Shown here piece by piece: positions 34,626 to 43,235 of a stretch of 61,876 nt of DNA (positions are counted from its first letter, which is position 1; every line of letters begins with the position of its first letter). The notes beneath the pieces are model-generated. The model saw only the letters and a program-made list of their open reading frames with translations, did no database searches and had not been told where the DNA came from. Source of the DNA: Paludibacteraceae bacterium. GTDB taxonomy: Bacteria; Bacteroidota; Bacteroidia; Bacteroidales; Paludibacteraceae. The position numbers were made by a program, and so were the translations under genes. The stretch covers positions 1 to 61,876 of the forward strand of contig JAKSNY010000014.1 in the NCBI GenBank assembly GCA_024399495.1, in the 5' to 3' direction.

Positions 34626-35897
34626 ATGAAAAATTCTTGGTCGTGGATACCCACCCTCTATTTTGCAGAGGGATTGCCATACGTTCTTGTTATGACCGTA
34701 TCGGTAGTTATGTATAAGAACTTAGGTTTGAGCAATACGGACATAGCCTACTACACAAGTTGGCTATATTTGCCTTGGGTAATCAAGCCACTTTGGAGTC
34801 CTTTTGTAGATTTAATAAAGACAAAACGCTGGTGGATTACAACCACTCAGTTTCTGATAGGTGCAGGTATGGCAGGAATTGCCTTTTCACTGCCCGCTCC
34901 GCTATTCTTTCAGGCATCACTTGCCTTTTTCTGGCTTATGGCATTCAGCTCAGCCACTCACGATATAGCCGCCGACGGTTTCTATATGATTGCCCTTCCG
35001 GAGAGTGAGCAATCACTTTTTGTAGGCATAAGGAGTGTGTTCTATAAGATTGCCACCATATTTGGACAAGGTCTGTTGGTATTTCTTGCAGGTATTCTTA
35101 TTGAAAAAGGACTTGGAGTTACAAATGCGTGGCAAATCATATTCTTTGCCACAGCGGTGTTGTTTGTGCTAATTGCATTGTGGCATAAGTTTGTGTTGCC
35201 TAAACCGGCAAATGACTCAAACAAGTCCATTCAAAAGTTTGGAGACTTATTCTATACATTCTTTACAAAGAAAGGTATTGAGCTTGCCATTGCATTTATT
35301 CTGCTATACAGATTAGGTGAGTCCCAACTTGCTAAGATAGCCTCTCCGTTCCTACTCGATGATAGGGCGGTAGGCGGTCTTGGCGTAAGTACAAGTATGG
35401 TTGGTGTGTTGTATGGAACAGTTGGTGTGTTGGCACTGCTTGTAGGAGGTATATTAGGTGGTTGGCTTGTTTCCAGAAATGGTCTGAAATATTGGCTTTG
35501 GCCTATGATTATATTTATGAATGTTCCTAATGTGGTATATGTATATCTTGCACTATGCCAGCCGGAGAACATATATATTATAGGTAGTTGCATAGCACTT
35601 GAGCAATTTGGGTATGGTGTGGGCTTTACAGCATTTATGCTATACCTTATATACGTATCGCAGGGTCCGTACCAGACGGCACATTATGCTCTGTGTACAG
35701 GATTTATGGCACTTGGTATGATGCTTCCTGGTATGGTTGCAGGTTGGGTGCAGGAGAATATAGCATCGCTTGTAAGTACTCATTTAGCCTCTCTTGGTAA
35801 TTATACGCTGTTCTTTATTTGGGTTTGCCTCTGCACAATTCCGGGCTTTATTATAGCGGCATTCCTTAAAATTCCGGCTGAATTTGGCAGAAAATAA
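34626..35897 (+). CDS. MFS permease (AmpG-like)
   Basis: The 423 aa protein has about 12 predicted membrane segments and opens NSWSWIPTLYFAEGLPYVLV, typical of AmpG-type/PAT-family transporters; anhydro-muropeptide uptake is a possibility. I start it at ATG 34626. A longer frame starting at TTG 34593 would begin within the TAACTTTG promoter box. Its stop codon is directly followed by the next gene's ATG. Confidence 0.85.
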   Translation: MKNSWSWIPTLYFAEGLPYVLVMTVSVVMYKNLGLSNTDIAYYTSWLYLPWVIKPLWSPFVDLIKTKRWWITTTQFLIGAGMAGIAFSLPAPLFFQASLAFFWLMAFSSATHDIAADGFYMIALPESEQSLFVGIRSVFYKIATIFGQGLLVFLAGILIEKGLGVTNAWQIIFFATAVLFVLIALWHKFVLPKPANDSNKSIQKFGDLFYTFFTKKGIELAIAFILLYRLGESQLAKIASPFLLDDRAVGGLGVSTSMVGVLYGTVGVLALLVGGILGGWLVSRNGLKYWLWPMIIFMNVPNVVYVYLALCQPENIYIIGSCIALEQFGYGVGFTAFMLYLIYVSQGPYQTAHYALCTGFMALGMMLPGMVAGWVQENIASLVSTHLASLGNYTLFFIWVCLCTIPGFIIAAFLKIPAEFGRK

Positions 35898-37412
35898 ATG
35901 ATAAAACCAATTGTCAAATATATTGTTTTTGTAGCGGTAGTTGCAATTGCTGTTACTTTGATGTTTGACTATGTTGATTTTTTTGACAACCCGGTAAACG
36001 GATTAAAAGGCTATTTGGAAATAGGGACGTTCTGTTGTGTGGTGTGTGTGGCTAATTTTTTCCTGATAGCCGCTATGGCTTCATACAAGTGGCTGTTTGC
36101 CATATTGTTTCCTCTATTCTCATTCATGGGTGCCACACTGGCGTATTTCAGAATATCAAGCAGTGCGGTAATAACACCTATGCTGATAGATGTTGTTTTG
36201 AACCACGATACTCATGAAGGATTAGAACTTATAACTTGGCCTCTTATTTTATTTGTTGGTGTTGCAGTGTTGCTCTCCGCCTTTGCTGTATGGTATAGAT
36301 TCCACCATATCAATATTGAACATAGTTGGGCGTACTGCCTTGTAGGAGTTGTATTGATGCTCTGTTATTTGAATTGCTATTCAAGGGTGTCTATAGGCTG
36401 TAGGAACCGTTATCCGTACAACGCTTGTGTTGCTGTTTCAGAGTATGTGAGAGAATATAAATTCCCCGATTCCAGGGTCTCTCCGTTTACACTATTAGAC
36501 AAAGTGGAACGGACAGATTCCCTTACCGTCGTACTTGTTTTAGGAGAGGCGTTAAGAGCAGACCATTTATCACTTAACGGCTATGCACGTAACACAACAC
36601 CTCATTTGTCGGTAGAAGAAAATCTTATCTCTTTTCCATGTATTTATTCAGAATACACTCACACAAATCGCAGTTTGCCTCATATTCTTACAAGGGCTGA
36701 TAGTGTGAATGAAGAACTGGCATTCAGTGAGACATCATTTATTCCTGCATTTTCAGAGAGTGGATTCAAAACAATATGGATTTCAAATCAAGAACTCGCC
36801 AATACTTATGCTGATTTTATTCAGGAGTGTGATACTTCAATATATGCTCACCCGGAGAAATCACCTTATGTGTATTCTGACTTTTATGATTTGGAACTGC
36901 TCCCATACATATCAGAAAGATTGTCGGAGCAAAATGCCAGGGATTTGATTATAATCCATACAATTGGAAGCCATTGGTACTACAACTTGCATTGCCCTGA
37001 TTCTTTGGCAATGTTTAAACCGATAACAAACAACAGAAATGTCAAATTCAACACTCTTAACCAAGTTGTGAACTCTTATGACAATACAATTGTTGCTACA
37101 GATTGTTTTCTGAATGAGGTCATTGATGAGTTGAGAGAAAGCAACTCACTGCTTATATTCCTATCAGACCATGGTGAAGCATTAGGAGAGGATGGTATGT
37201 ATCTTCACGCAAATGATGCTGAGAGTGTCAAGCATCCGGCTTGTTTTGTTTGGATGTCAGATAAATACAAGACTCAACACCCTGAAAAGTTTGCAAAAGT
37301 ACGCTTGAATGCCAAAAAACATTACAGAACAGATTTCCTGTTTCCGTCAATCCTTGATGTGGCGCTTATTCGTACAGAAGCCGCTGATACTACCATCTCT
37401 ATATTCCGTTAA
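35898..37412 (+). CDS. Phosphoethanolamine-transferase-like membrane sulfatase-fold protein
   Basis: The 504 aa protein has four to five N-terminal membrane helices (to about 175) and a periplasmic alkaline-phosphatase-superfamily domain (VVLVLGEALRADHLSLNGY, THTNRSLPHIL, HTIGSHWYYN, FLSDHGEALGEDGMYLH). This is the EptA/CptA layout, enzymes that decorate lipid A or core sugars with phosphoethanolamine. The position after the metal-binding Glu, usually Thr, is Ala here, so activity is uncertain. The start abuts the stop of the permease gene, suggesting one operon. Confidence 0.78.
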   Translation: MIKPIVKYIVFVAVVAIAVTLMFDYVDFFDNPVNGLKGYLEIGTFCCVVCVANFFLIAAMASYKWLFAILFPLFSFMGATLAYFRISSSAVITPMLIDVVLNHDTHEGLELITWPLILFVGVAVLLSAFAVWYRFHHINIEHSWAYCLVGVVLMLCYLNCYSRVSIGCRNRYPYNACVAVSEYVREYKFPDSRVSPFTLLDKVERTDSLTVVLVLGEALRADHLSLNGYARNTTPHLSVEENLISFPCIYSEYTHTNRSLPHILTRADSVNEELAFSETSFIPAFSESGFKTIWISNQELANTYADFIQECDTSIYAHPEKSPYVYSDFYDLELLPYISERLSEQNARDLIIIHTIGSHWYYNLHCPDSLAMFKPITNNRNVKFNTLNQVVNSYDNTIVATDCFLNEVIDELRESNSLLIFLSDHGEALGEDGMYLHANDAESVKHPACFVWMSDKYKTQHPEKFAKVRLNAKKHYRTDFLFPSILDVALIRTEAADTTISIFR

Positions 37413-37424
37413 GATGTTGTTTTT

Positions 37425-38282
37425 CTATAGAGACACCTGTTTGTAAACGTCTGTCAGAATATCTTTTGTAATTTTCTCAAAGTCCTCCTCCCTTGCCACT
37501 ATAAGGTGACCTGTCATATCTATGGCACCTGGACTAATCATTATCTTTGTCTCATCTTCAGCAAAAAATTGGCGTGGACGGTGGCATACTCTTGGAAACA
37601 CTGTAGTCATAAAACCGCCGTTCTTGCACTCACAAAACAGGTTTATCTGTGGTTCAAATGCATCTTCAAGGGTAGTGGCATCGGGATTCCACTTGCCGTC
37701 AGATAGTGTGTTCAGAGTCTCTTTCAGTTTTGCGATAGACTCACTTTTGGTTTTGCAAAAGAAACTTATTTTATTGATAAGCCCTGGCATCGGGGTTTCA
37801 ACGGGATATGTAAAGTACTCTGTACAACCAAGTTGAAAATGAAAATGGTCTGGTGCGGAGGCTCCTGATTTGGCTCCGTTATATAGAACCACCCAACCTT
37901 TAAAAGTCTCTGCCAAATCAAAGAAATCTTCAATTTTACCAGAACTCAGCTTTTGAGGCTCATGGATTTTTGAAATTACGGTAAAATGCTCTGTGCAGAT
38001 GGGGAACGGATTTACACAGATATCATATCTGCTATTAAAATCTATGCTGCCTTGCTCTGCGGGGCGGTTCTTCACACAAAGAAAACAAGGCCTCTCCGCT
38101 ATGCTTTTGGCGTCAAGTTTTGCCAACGACGACACCGCTCTTGCAGGATTAAAGTGTACAAAAACCTTAAAGTCTCCAAAATCAAACTCTTTGGTTTTTA
38201 CTTGTTTTAATTTACTGTAATTTTCAGCCGCTTTAGGATATACAAGCAACTGCTCCTGTAAATATTTATGTAAGTCTGTCAT
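37425..38282 (-). CDS. DUF4922 HIT-like phosphorylase family protein
   Basis: The 285 aa protein has ERPCFLCVKNRPAEQ and APDHFHFQLG, the His-x-His-x-Gln arrangement of the histidine-triad superfamily. DUF4922 proteins are related to GDP-galactose/ADP-sugar phosphorylases; the substrate is unknown. I start at ATG 38282, since the upstream TTG lies in a TAAATTTG promoter box. Confidence 0.75.
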   Translation of the reverse strand: MTDLHKYLQEQLLVYPKAAENYSKLKQVKTKEFDFGDFKVFVHFNPARAVSSLAKLDAKSIAERPCFLCVKNRPAEQGSIDFNSRYDICVNPFPICTEHFTVISKIHEPQKLSSGKIEDFFDLAETFKGWVVLYNGAKSGASAPDHFHFQLGCTEYFTYPVETPMPGLINKISFFCKTKSESIAKLKETLNTLSDGKWNPDATTLEDAFEPQINLFCECKNGGFMTTVFPRVCHRPRQFFAEDETKIMISPGAIDMTGHLIVAREEDFEKITKDILTDVYKQVSL

Positions 38283-38325
38283 AATTGTCTGCAAATTTAA
38301 TCATTTTTTTATTACCTTTGCCAAA

Positions 38326-38352
38326 AAATTATGCACAAGGCAGAATTTGTAA
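38326..38352 (+). repeat. Copy of the era start region, left edge of the lipoprotein array
   Basis: AAAAATTATGCACAAGGCAG and the next 8 bases match 46985-47011 (the era start codon and first codons) with a single change. A TACCTTTG box lies just upstream, so this is probably the original era promoter with the 8.6 kb array inserted after it. Confidence 0.75.
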
Positions 38353-38371
38353 CAGATAACTCTAAAAAAGT

Positions 38372-39895
38372 ATGAAAAAGTTTGTTTGTATCTTAGAAGG
38401 CATGTTAATGATGTTTGCTTTTGTATCATGTAAAAAGAATGATACAGTAAAGAATGATGAAAAATCGTCTGTAAAAAGGGTTGATATGGAGTTTTTCGCC
38501 ACTTCAGAGGGTGCATTGAAAACCACGGTAAAACCGGACGGTACCACAGTGGTGTGGTCAGAGGGTGATGTCATAAAGGTATTTGCCGCCAACGATGAAC
38601 AAGGCAGTGAGTTGCCTCTAAAAAGCGGAGATGGAAAATCAACGGCGGTATTTAGCGGACAGTGCGGAGAAACAGGACCTTGGACTGCTGTATATCCTTC
38701 GTCAATAGTGGAGTTTTTTATGATCAGAGGAGCTAATAAAGGTATTGTGGTCATTACTACTCCCTCAGTACAGACATATAATAGTGCTACGTTTGCACCA
38801 AATACAATGCCCAGTGTCGCTTATTCTACAACAACTGATTTGAATTTCAAACACCTGTTTGGAGTGCTTAAATTAAGTTTGCAGTTAAAGGAGGGTACTG
38901 AGGCTGCTGTTAAAAGTCTGACAATAACAGATAATGATGGGAAGGCTCTTAGTGGGACGTTTTGGGTATCGCCTTTTGAAAAAGAGATGCCAGTAACTCC
39001 TGATTCTCATTATGGGAATTTGGCTCTTGATATTGATTGTGGTGATGGTGTCGCCCTTAGCGCAAATGCAGCCACTGATTTTTGGATAGTGGTACCCCCT
39101 GGGGTTTTTGAAAACGGATTTGATGTGGTTGTAAAGACAACAGATAGTAGAAAAATTGTATTATCAACCACAAAAAGCAATATAATTGAAGCAGGGGTGA
39201 TAAAACCAATGCCAGTGCAAATATTGGATTTTGGCAGTCAAATACCACCTGCAATTGATGCCTGTGGTAATGAATATAATGTTGTTAAAATAGGTGAACA
39301 ATATTGGATGACTGAAAATATGCATTGTAATAAATATTCTTCTGATAGTGAGGCGTATAAATCCGGGCTTGAAACAGTGAGTGTTTTTAGTGAAGAAGAA
39401 AATAAATATTTGCCATATTACTTAATCAATGGTGGCAGTTATTATTACAACTGGGCTGCGGCTGTTGGGTTGGGAACTTATGATGAAATTATAAATGCAA
39501 TGGATCCATTTGAGAGTGACCGTCAAGGTATATGCCCAAGCGGATTCCATTTGCCTGATGAAAAAGAGGTGGAAGACCTTAAAAAATATATAGAGGAGAC
39601 AGAAGAAAAAGGGGGTGACACAGTTGGCAAGTATCTTAAAAGTACAACGGGTTGGTACTTTAATGGTAATGGAGTTGATTCCTATGGATTTACTGCATTG
39701 CCGGCAGGTAAGTTTGATTCTGACGAATTAAAAATAAAACACAACGGATATACTGCCTTTTTCTGGCATTCAACACCATATTTTAAGCATTGTGATTATG
39801 CGAACTATTATAGTTTTGAATTTAATGATAATAAGTTGCACTCTATTTATGATGAGAAATATAATGGTCTTAGTGTACGTTGCGTTAAGGATTGA
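38372..39895 (+). CDS. Fimbrillin-like/FISUMP surface lipoprotein
   Basis: The 507 aa lipoprotein has lipobox Cys20. The N-terminal domain (VDMEFFATSEGALKTTVKPD, VWSEGDVIKVF) is shared with its neighbour at 39930 but not with the other lipoproteins. FISUMP part: YWMTENMHCNKYSSDSEAY, YNWAAAVG, RQGICPSGFHLPD, FTALPAG, ending SVRCVKD. Codons are more AT-rich than in the lipoproteins at 48130 or 51951. Its C-terminus shows ordinary divergence. First gene of a five-lipoprotein array in front of era. Confidence 0.82.
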   Translation: MKKFVCILEGMLMMFAFVSCKKNDTVKNDEKSSVKRVDMEFFATSEGALKTTVKPDGTTVVWSEGDVIKVFAANDEQGSELPLKSGDGKSTAVFSGQCGETGPWTAVYPSSIVEFFMIRGANKGIVVITTPSVQTYNSATFAPNTMPSVAYSTTTDLNFKHLFGVLKLSLQLKEGTEAAVKSLTITDNDGKALSGTFWVSPFEKEMPVTPDSHYGNLALDIDCGDGVALSANAATDFWIVVPPGVFENGFDVVVKTTDSRKIVLSTTKSNIIEAGVIKPMPVQILDFGSQIPPAIDACGNEYNVVKIGEQYWMTENMHCNKYSSDSEAYKSGLETVSVFSEEENKYLPYYLINGGSYYYNWAAAVGLGTYDEIINAMDPFESDRQGICPSGFHLPDEKEVEDLKKYIEETEEKGGDTVGKYLKSTTGWYFNGNGVDSYGFTALPAGKFDSDELKIKHNGYTAFFWHSTPYFKHCDYANYYSFEFNDNKLHSIYDEKYNGLSVRCVKD

Positions 39896-39929
39896 CAAAT
39901 CAAATTTATTAACTATCTAAAAAGTCATA

Positions 39930-41444
39930 ATGCAAATGAAAAAATGTATTTATTTGGTTCTTGTGCTGTTGGTAATGTTGGCTTCCGTATCATGCAAGAA
40001 AAGTGATGCTATAAAAGGTGAAGAGCAATCAACTGGAAAAAAGGTTGATATGGAGTTTACCGCTACATCGGAGGGAACGTTGAAAACCACGGTAAAATCT
40101 GATGGCACTACAGTGGTATGGTCAGAGGGCGATGCCATAAAAGTGTTCTCTAACTACGATTATCAAGGCGGTGAGTTAACTCTGACAAGTGGAGCAGGTA
40201 AAACAACAGCAAAGTTTAGCGGACGTTGCAGTGAATCGGGACCATGGTATGCTGTGTATCCGTCTTCATCAGTAAATAGTTTTAATGATGGAGAAATAGA
40301 TTTTACAGTACCTGCCGTACAAACATACGCTGGTGCCACTTTTGCTAAAGGTATGATGCCGTGTGTCGCTTATTCTGCAACAACGGATTTGAATTTTAAG
40401 CATTCATTTGGAGTCTTGAAACTGAATTTAACGGGTGAAGGTTTGGTAAAAAGTATAAAGGTTAAGGACAACGATAATGAAGTGAAATTAAATGGAACTT
40501 TTACAGTGTATCCGGCTTCAGACGAGGTGGCTGTAAAGTTGTGGAATAATGGCACAAATTCCATAACACTTGATTGTGGAAATGGCGTTGCGTTAGACTC
40601 GAATAAAGATACTGAATTCTGGATTGTAGTTCCGCAAGGGGCGTTCAAACAAGGATTTGAGGTGTTTATTACATCAACAGACGGTAAGGTTGCGGAATTT
40701 TCAACAGCAAACGACAATAGTATTTTTGCGGGTCAAATTAAACCGATGCCGACAAAAGAGGTTGTGTTCAGTGCCACGATTCCGGAGAGGTGTTCGGCTT
40801 CAGATTATGAGCAGGTAACCATTGACACTCAAGTTTGGATGGCGGAAAATTATCGTTGTTCAAAGTATGACACAGAGAGTGAGGCGTATAAAGAGGGTGT
40901 ATATACGGTCAATTATATAGATGCGTCAGATAAGAGTCTTTGGCATTCAAAAAAGTGGGCAGGTAATCTGACAGATGAGCAAATTGAAAAGTTTGGTTAT
41001 TTGTATAGTTGGGATGCGGCAGTAGGTCTTGTGGGTAAAACAAGTCAGACAGCGGTATTTAGCGGAAACCGTCAGGGCGTTTGCCCTAATGAGTGGCATG
41101 TTCCGTCAAAGGAGGAGTGGCAGACGCTTGTGAAATACATAGAGGAGACAGATGGCAAAGGAACAGGCACTGCCGGTAAATATCTTAAAACAGATTCAGG
41201 GTGGTATGATAGTGGTAATGGTAATGATGCATATAATTTTTCTGCTTTACCTACAGGTTCATACGCAGGATTATTTGAGGGTGGGGATATTGACTATATT
41301 GGCTATCGTGCCAGTTTTTGGTCTGCTGACATAGCGGATAATGGATACGCATATTTAAGGTCAATTCACTACAACTGTGATGATTTGAGTGATGGTAGTA
41401 ATTTAAGAATCAATGGATATAGCGTGCGTTGTTTGAAGAACTGA
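39930..41444 (+). CDS. Fimbrillin-like/FISUMP surface lipoprotein
   Basis: A 504 aa lipoprotein (lipobox SVSC, Cys22; an internal ATG two codons on is an equal start). N-terminal domain as in 38372; FISUMP domain with VWMAENYRCSKYDTESEAY, YLYSWDAAVG, RQGVCPNEWHVPS, ending SVRCLKN. The signal peptide is nearly identical to that at 43236 although the mature domains differ, evidence of exchange between genes. The gene starts 35 nt after the preceding stop. Confidence 0.82.
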   Translation: MQMKKCIYLVLVLLVMLASVSCKKSDAIKGEEQSTGKKVDMEFTATSEGTLKTTVKSDGTTVVWSEGDAIKVFSNYDYQGGELTLTSGAGKTTAKFSGRCSESGPWYAVYPSSSVNSFNDGEIDFTVPAVQTYAGATFAKGMMPCVAYSATTDLNFKHSFGVLKLNLTGEGLVKSIKVKDNDNEVKLNGTFTVYPASDEVAVKLWNNGTNSITLDCGNGVALDSNKDTEFWIVVPQGAFKQGFEVFITSTDGKVAEFSTANDNSIFAGQIKPMPTKEVVFSATIPERCSASDYEQVTIDTQVWMAENYRCSKYDTESEAYKEGVYTVNYIDASDKSLWHSKKWAGNLTDEQIEKFGYLYSWDAAVGLVGKTSQTAVFSGNRQGVCPNEWHVPSKEEWQTLVKYIEETDGKGTGTAGKYLKTDSGWYDSGNGNDAYNFSALPTGSYAGLFEGGDIDYIGYRASFWSADIADNGYAYLRSIHYNCDDLSDGSNLRINGYSVRCLKN

Positions 41445-41492
41445 TACTCCTACGGAGTAATGTATAATGTATAATGTATAATAAAACTAACT

Positions 41493-41630
41493 ATGAAAAA
41501 GAATTATTCAGCTCCGGCATTGGAGCAAGTGAGAATGGAGGCGGAGATGCCCGTAATGCAGACATCAGCCGGTTCGTTAACATCAGGCAATATTTCGTCT
41601 ATGAAAATGGGGTCTATGGGCACATGGTAA
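41493..41630 (+). CDS. Small conserved leader-like ORF (45 aa)
   Basis: Starts MKKNYSAPALEQVRMEAEMP, then VMQTS, and ends MGSMGTW. The lipoprotein gene at 41653 follows 23 nt later. This copy has no structured leader element upstream, so the small ORF and not the leader is the constant partner here. Function unknown. Confidence 0.65.
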   Translation: MKKNYSAPALEQVRMEAEMPVMQTSAGSLTSGNISSMKMGSMGTW

Positions 41631-41652
41631 TTAACTAAAAAACAGAAAAGAG

Positions 41653-43059
41653 ATGAAAAAAATTATCTATACAATGGGAGTGGCATTGGTAATGTTGGCT
41701 TCCGTATCGTGTAAGAAGAATTCAATTGTGAATGAACCGGAAAAAGAGGCACAGCCAACAGGCGTGATGCGTTCTGTAACAATAACGGCGAGTCAGGGAG
41801 AAACCAAAATCAGTGTGTCAGGCGGAAAGCACATTTGGTCAAAAGGAGAGAAAATCAATATAATGCCTGCATCGGGAGGTTTTGGTGTCGCCTCACTTGA
41901 CATTGTCGATGGTATAGGTTCGGCTTCAGGTACTTTTGACGGGAAAATGGATTCTGGTATAAAAGAAGACACTCCGTTGTATGCTTGGATTGATGAGGAT
42001 AATTGGATATACGAGGATGGAGAATTTAAGTATTTGATGTCGCCATATCAGGTTTATGCTGAAAATGTAGATGATGTCAAAATTCCTTTAATGGGTGCTG
42101 GTTCAATAAAAGACGGAATATCATTTAAAAAACTGTTTGGTATTCTGTGTCTTGATGTAAAGAGTGACCCAGAGTATGTTCTGGAAAGATTAGAGGTGAG
42201 GTCTGAATCTCACAATATTTCAGGCTTGTTTAGTGTGAATCCAAGCAAATTTACAACGGGTGGTTATGAGGGTAAATATTTGATGGTGGATTGCAGGCGT
42301 GGTGTCTCATTGCCTAAGAGTGGCACTAAAATCTATGTTGTGATTCCGGCAAGAACATACAGAACTAATGATCTTACGGTAAAACTGAATATGAGTGATT
42401 ATTCAGAATTTGAGTTTAAATTGGACGCTGTTACTATTACTGCAGGTAGTGTTACAACGGTGATTATGGATGAGATGACACCAACTTCAGGTGTAGAGAG
42501 AAGGACAGGCGGAGAATTGGTTAATTGGGTTAGGTTATGGAGGGGCGGACCTAAATGGGCTGAATACAATATAGGTGCCACGTCTGTTGGTGAGTATGGT
42601 GGTCATTACTGCTGGAGTGGAATAACAGATAAAGACCCTCTTGGTGAATATTATTGGAATGAAGAAGATATTCAGCATGGTGATAATGACACCGCAAAAA
42701 AATTATGGGGATCTGACTGGCAGATGCCTACAAAGGCGGATTATGATGCTCTGCTTTCTAATTGCGAAGCAGAGTGGACAGACAACTATAAGGGTCTTGG
42801 TGTAGCAGGTGTTGTATATACAGGCAAAGGCGTCTATAGTGAAAATAGCGTTTTCTTCCCCGCTGCCGGTTTATATGATCCATTGAACAGGGAAGAGGTG
42901 TTTGGATCCTTTGGAGACTATTGGTGTTCTACTCCTGACGGAGAGAGAATTGCTTTCTATATGTCTTTCAGTTATAATGATTTTCAGGGTTATTATCAGG
43001 GAATAAACAATTTCTACCGTTATTACGGAAGATCTGTTCGTGCGATTTTAGCAGAATAA
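41653..43059 (+). CDS. Fimbrillin-like surface lipoprotein with SVRA-type lectin-like domain
   Basis: The 468 aa lipoprotein (Cys20) has an N-terminal domain related to 29286 (VMRSVTITASQGETKISVSG). Its C-terminal domain is of the DGR-target kind (VNWVRLWRGGPKWAEYNIGAT, KLWGSDWQMPTKADY, NSVFFPAAGL), ending YYGRSVRAILAE. The last 35 codons do not align base by base with the template at 53963, so it is a relative of the DGR targets and not an active one on present evidence. Confidence 0.82.
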   Translation: MKKIIYTMGVALVMLASVSCKKNSIVNEPEKEAQPTGVMRSVTITASQGETKISVSGGKHIWSKGEKINIMPASGGFGVASLDIVDGIGSASGTFDGKMDSGIKEDTPLYAWIDEDNWIYEDGEFKYLMSPYQVYAENVDDVKIPLMGAGSIKDGISFKKLFGILCLDVKSDPEYVLERLEVRSESHNISGLFSVNPSKFTTGGYEGKYLMVDCRRGVSLPKSGTKIYVVIPARTYRTNDLTVKLNMSDYSEFEFKLDAVTITAGSVTTVIMDEMTPTSGVERRTGGELVNWVRLWRGGPKWAEYNIGATSVGEYGGHYCWSGITDKDPLGEYYWNEEDIQHGDNDTAKKLWGSDWQMPTKADYDALLSNCEAEWTDNYKGLGVAGVVYTGKGVYSENSVFFPAAGLYDPLNREEVFGSFGDYWCSTPDGERIAFYMSFSYNDFQGYYQGINNFYRYYGRSVRAILAE

Positions 43060-43110
43060 TTTGTTTCTGAGATCCTTCGTTTCACTCAGGATGACGAAGA
43101 GAAATAAAAC

Positions 43111-43150
43111 AAAAAGGTCAGGGGAGAAACAAAACTCCCTTGACTTTTTG
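43111..43150 (+). terminator. Terminator hairpin
   Basis: AAAAAGGTCAGGGGAG pairs, with one bulge, with CTCCCTTGACTTTTT, followed by GTTTTG. A looser member of the family at 904, 17447 and 49677. Confidence 0.7.
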
Positions 43151-43161
43151 TTTTGAACTTT

Positions 43162-43193
43162 TTTGTAATTTTATAAATTTTATTGTAATTTTG
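43162..43193 (+). promoter_or_regulatory. Promoter of the two-domain lipoprotein gene
   Basis: TTTG (43162-43165), 20 nt, TAATTTTG (43186-43193), 43 nt before the ATG at 43236. Confidence 0.7.
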
Positions 43194-43235
43194 CGCCCCG
43201 AAAAAGCATTAATTTTAAACTATCTGAAAATCAAA

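Noticed and set aside
41653-43059. Third variable repeat of the DGR
   Set aside because: The C-terminal protein motif is similar, but the bases do not follow the template outside adenines.
43140-43235. N-terminal extension of the two-domain lipoprotein
   Set aside because: Precedes the promoter boxes and would bury the lipoprotein signal peptide.
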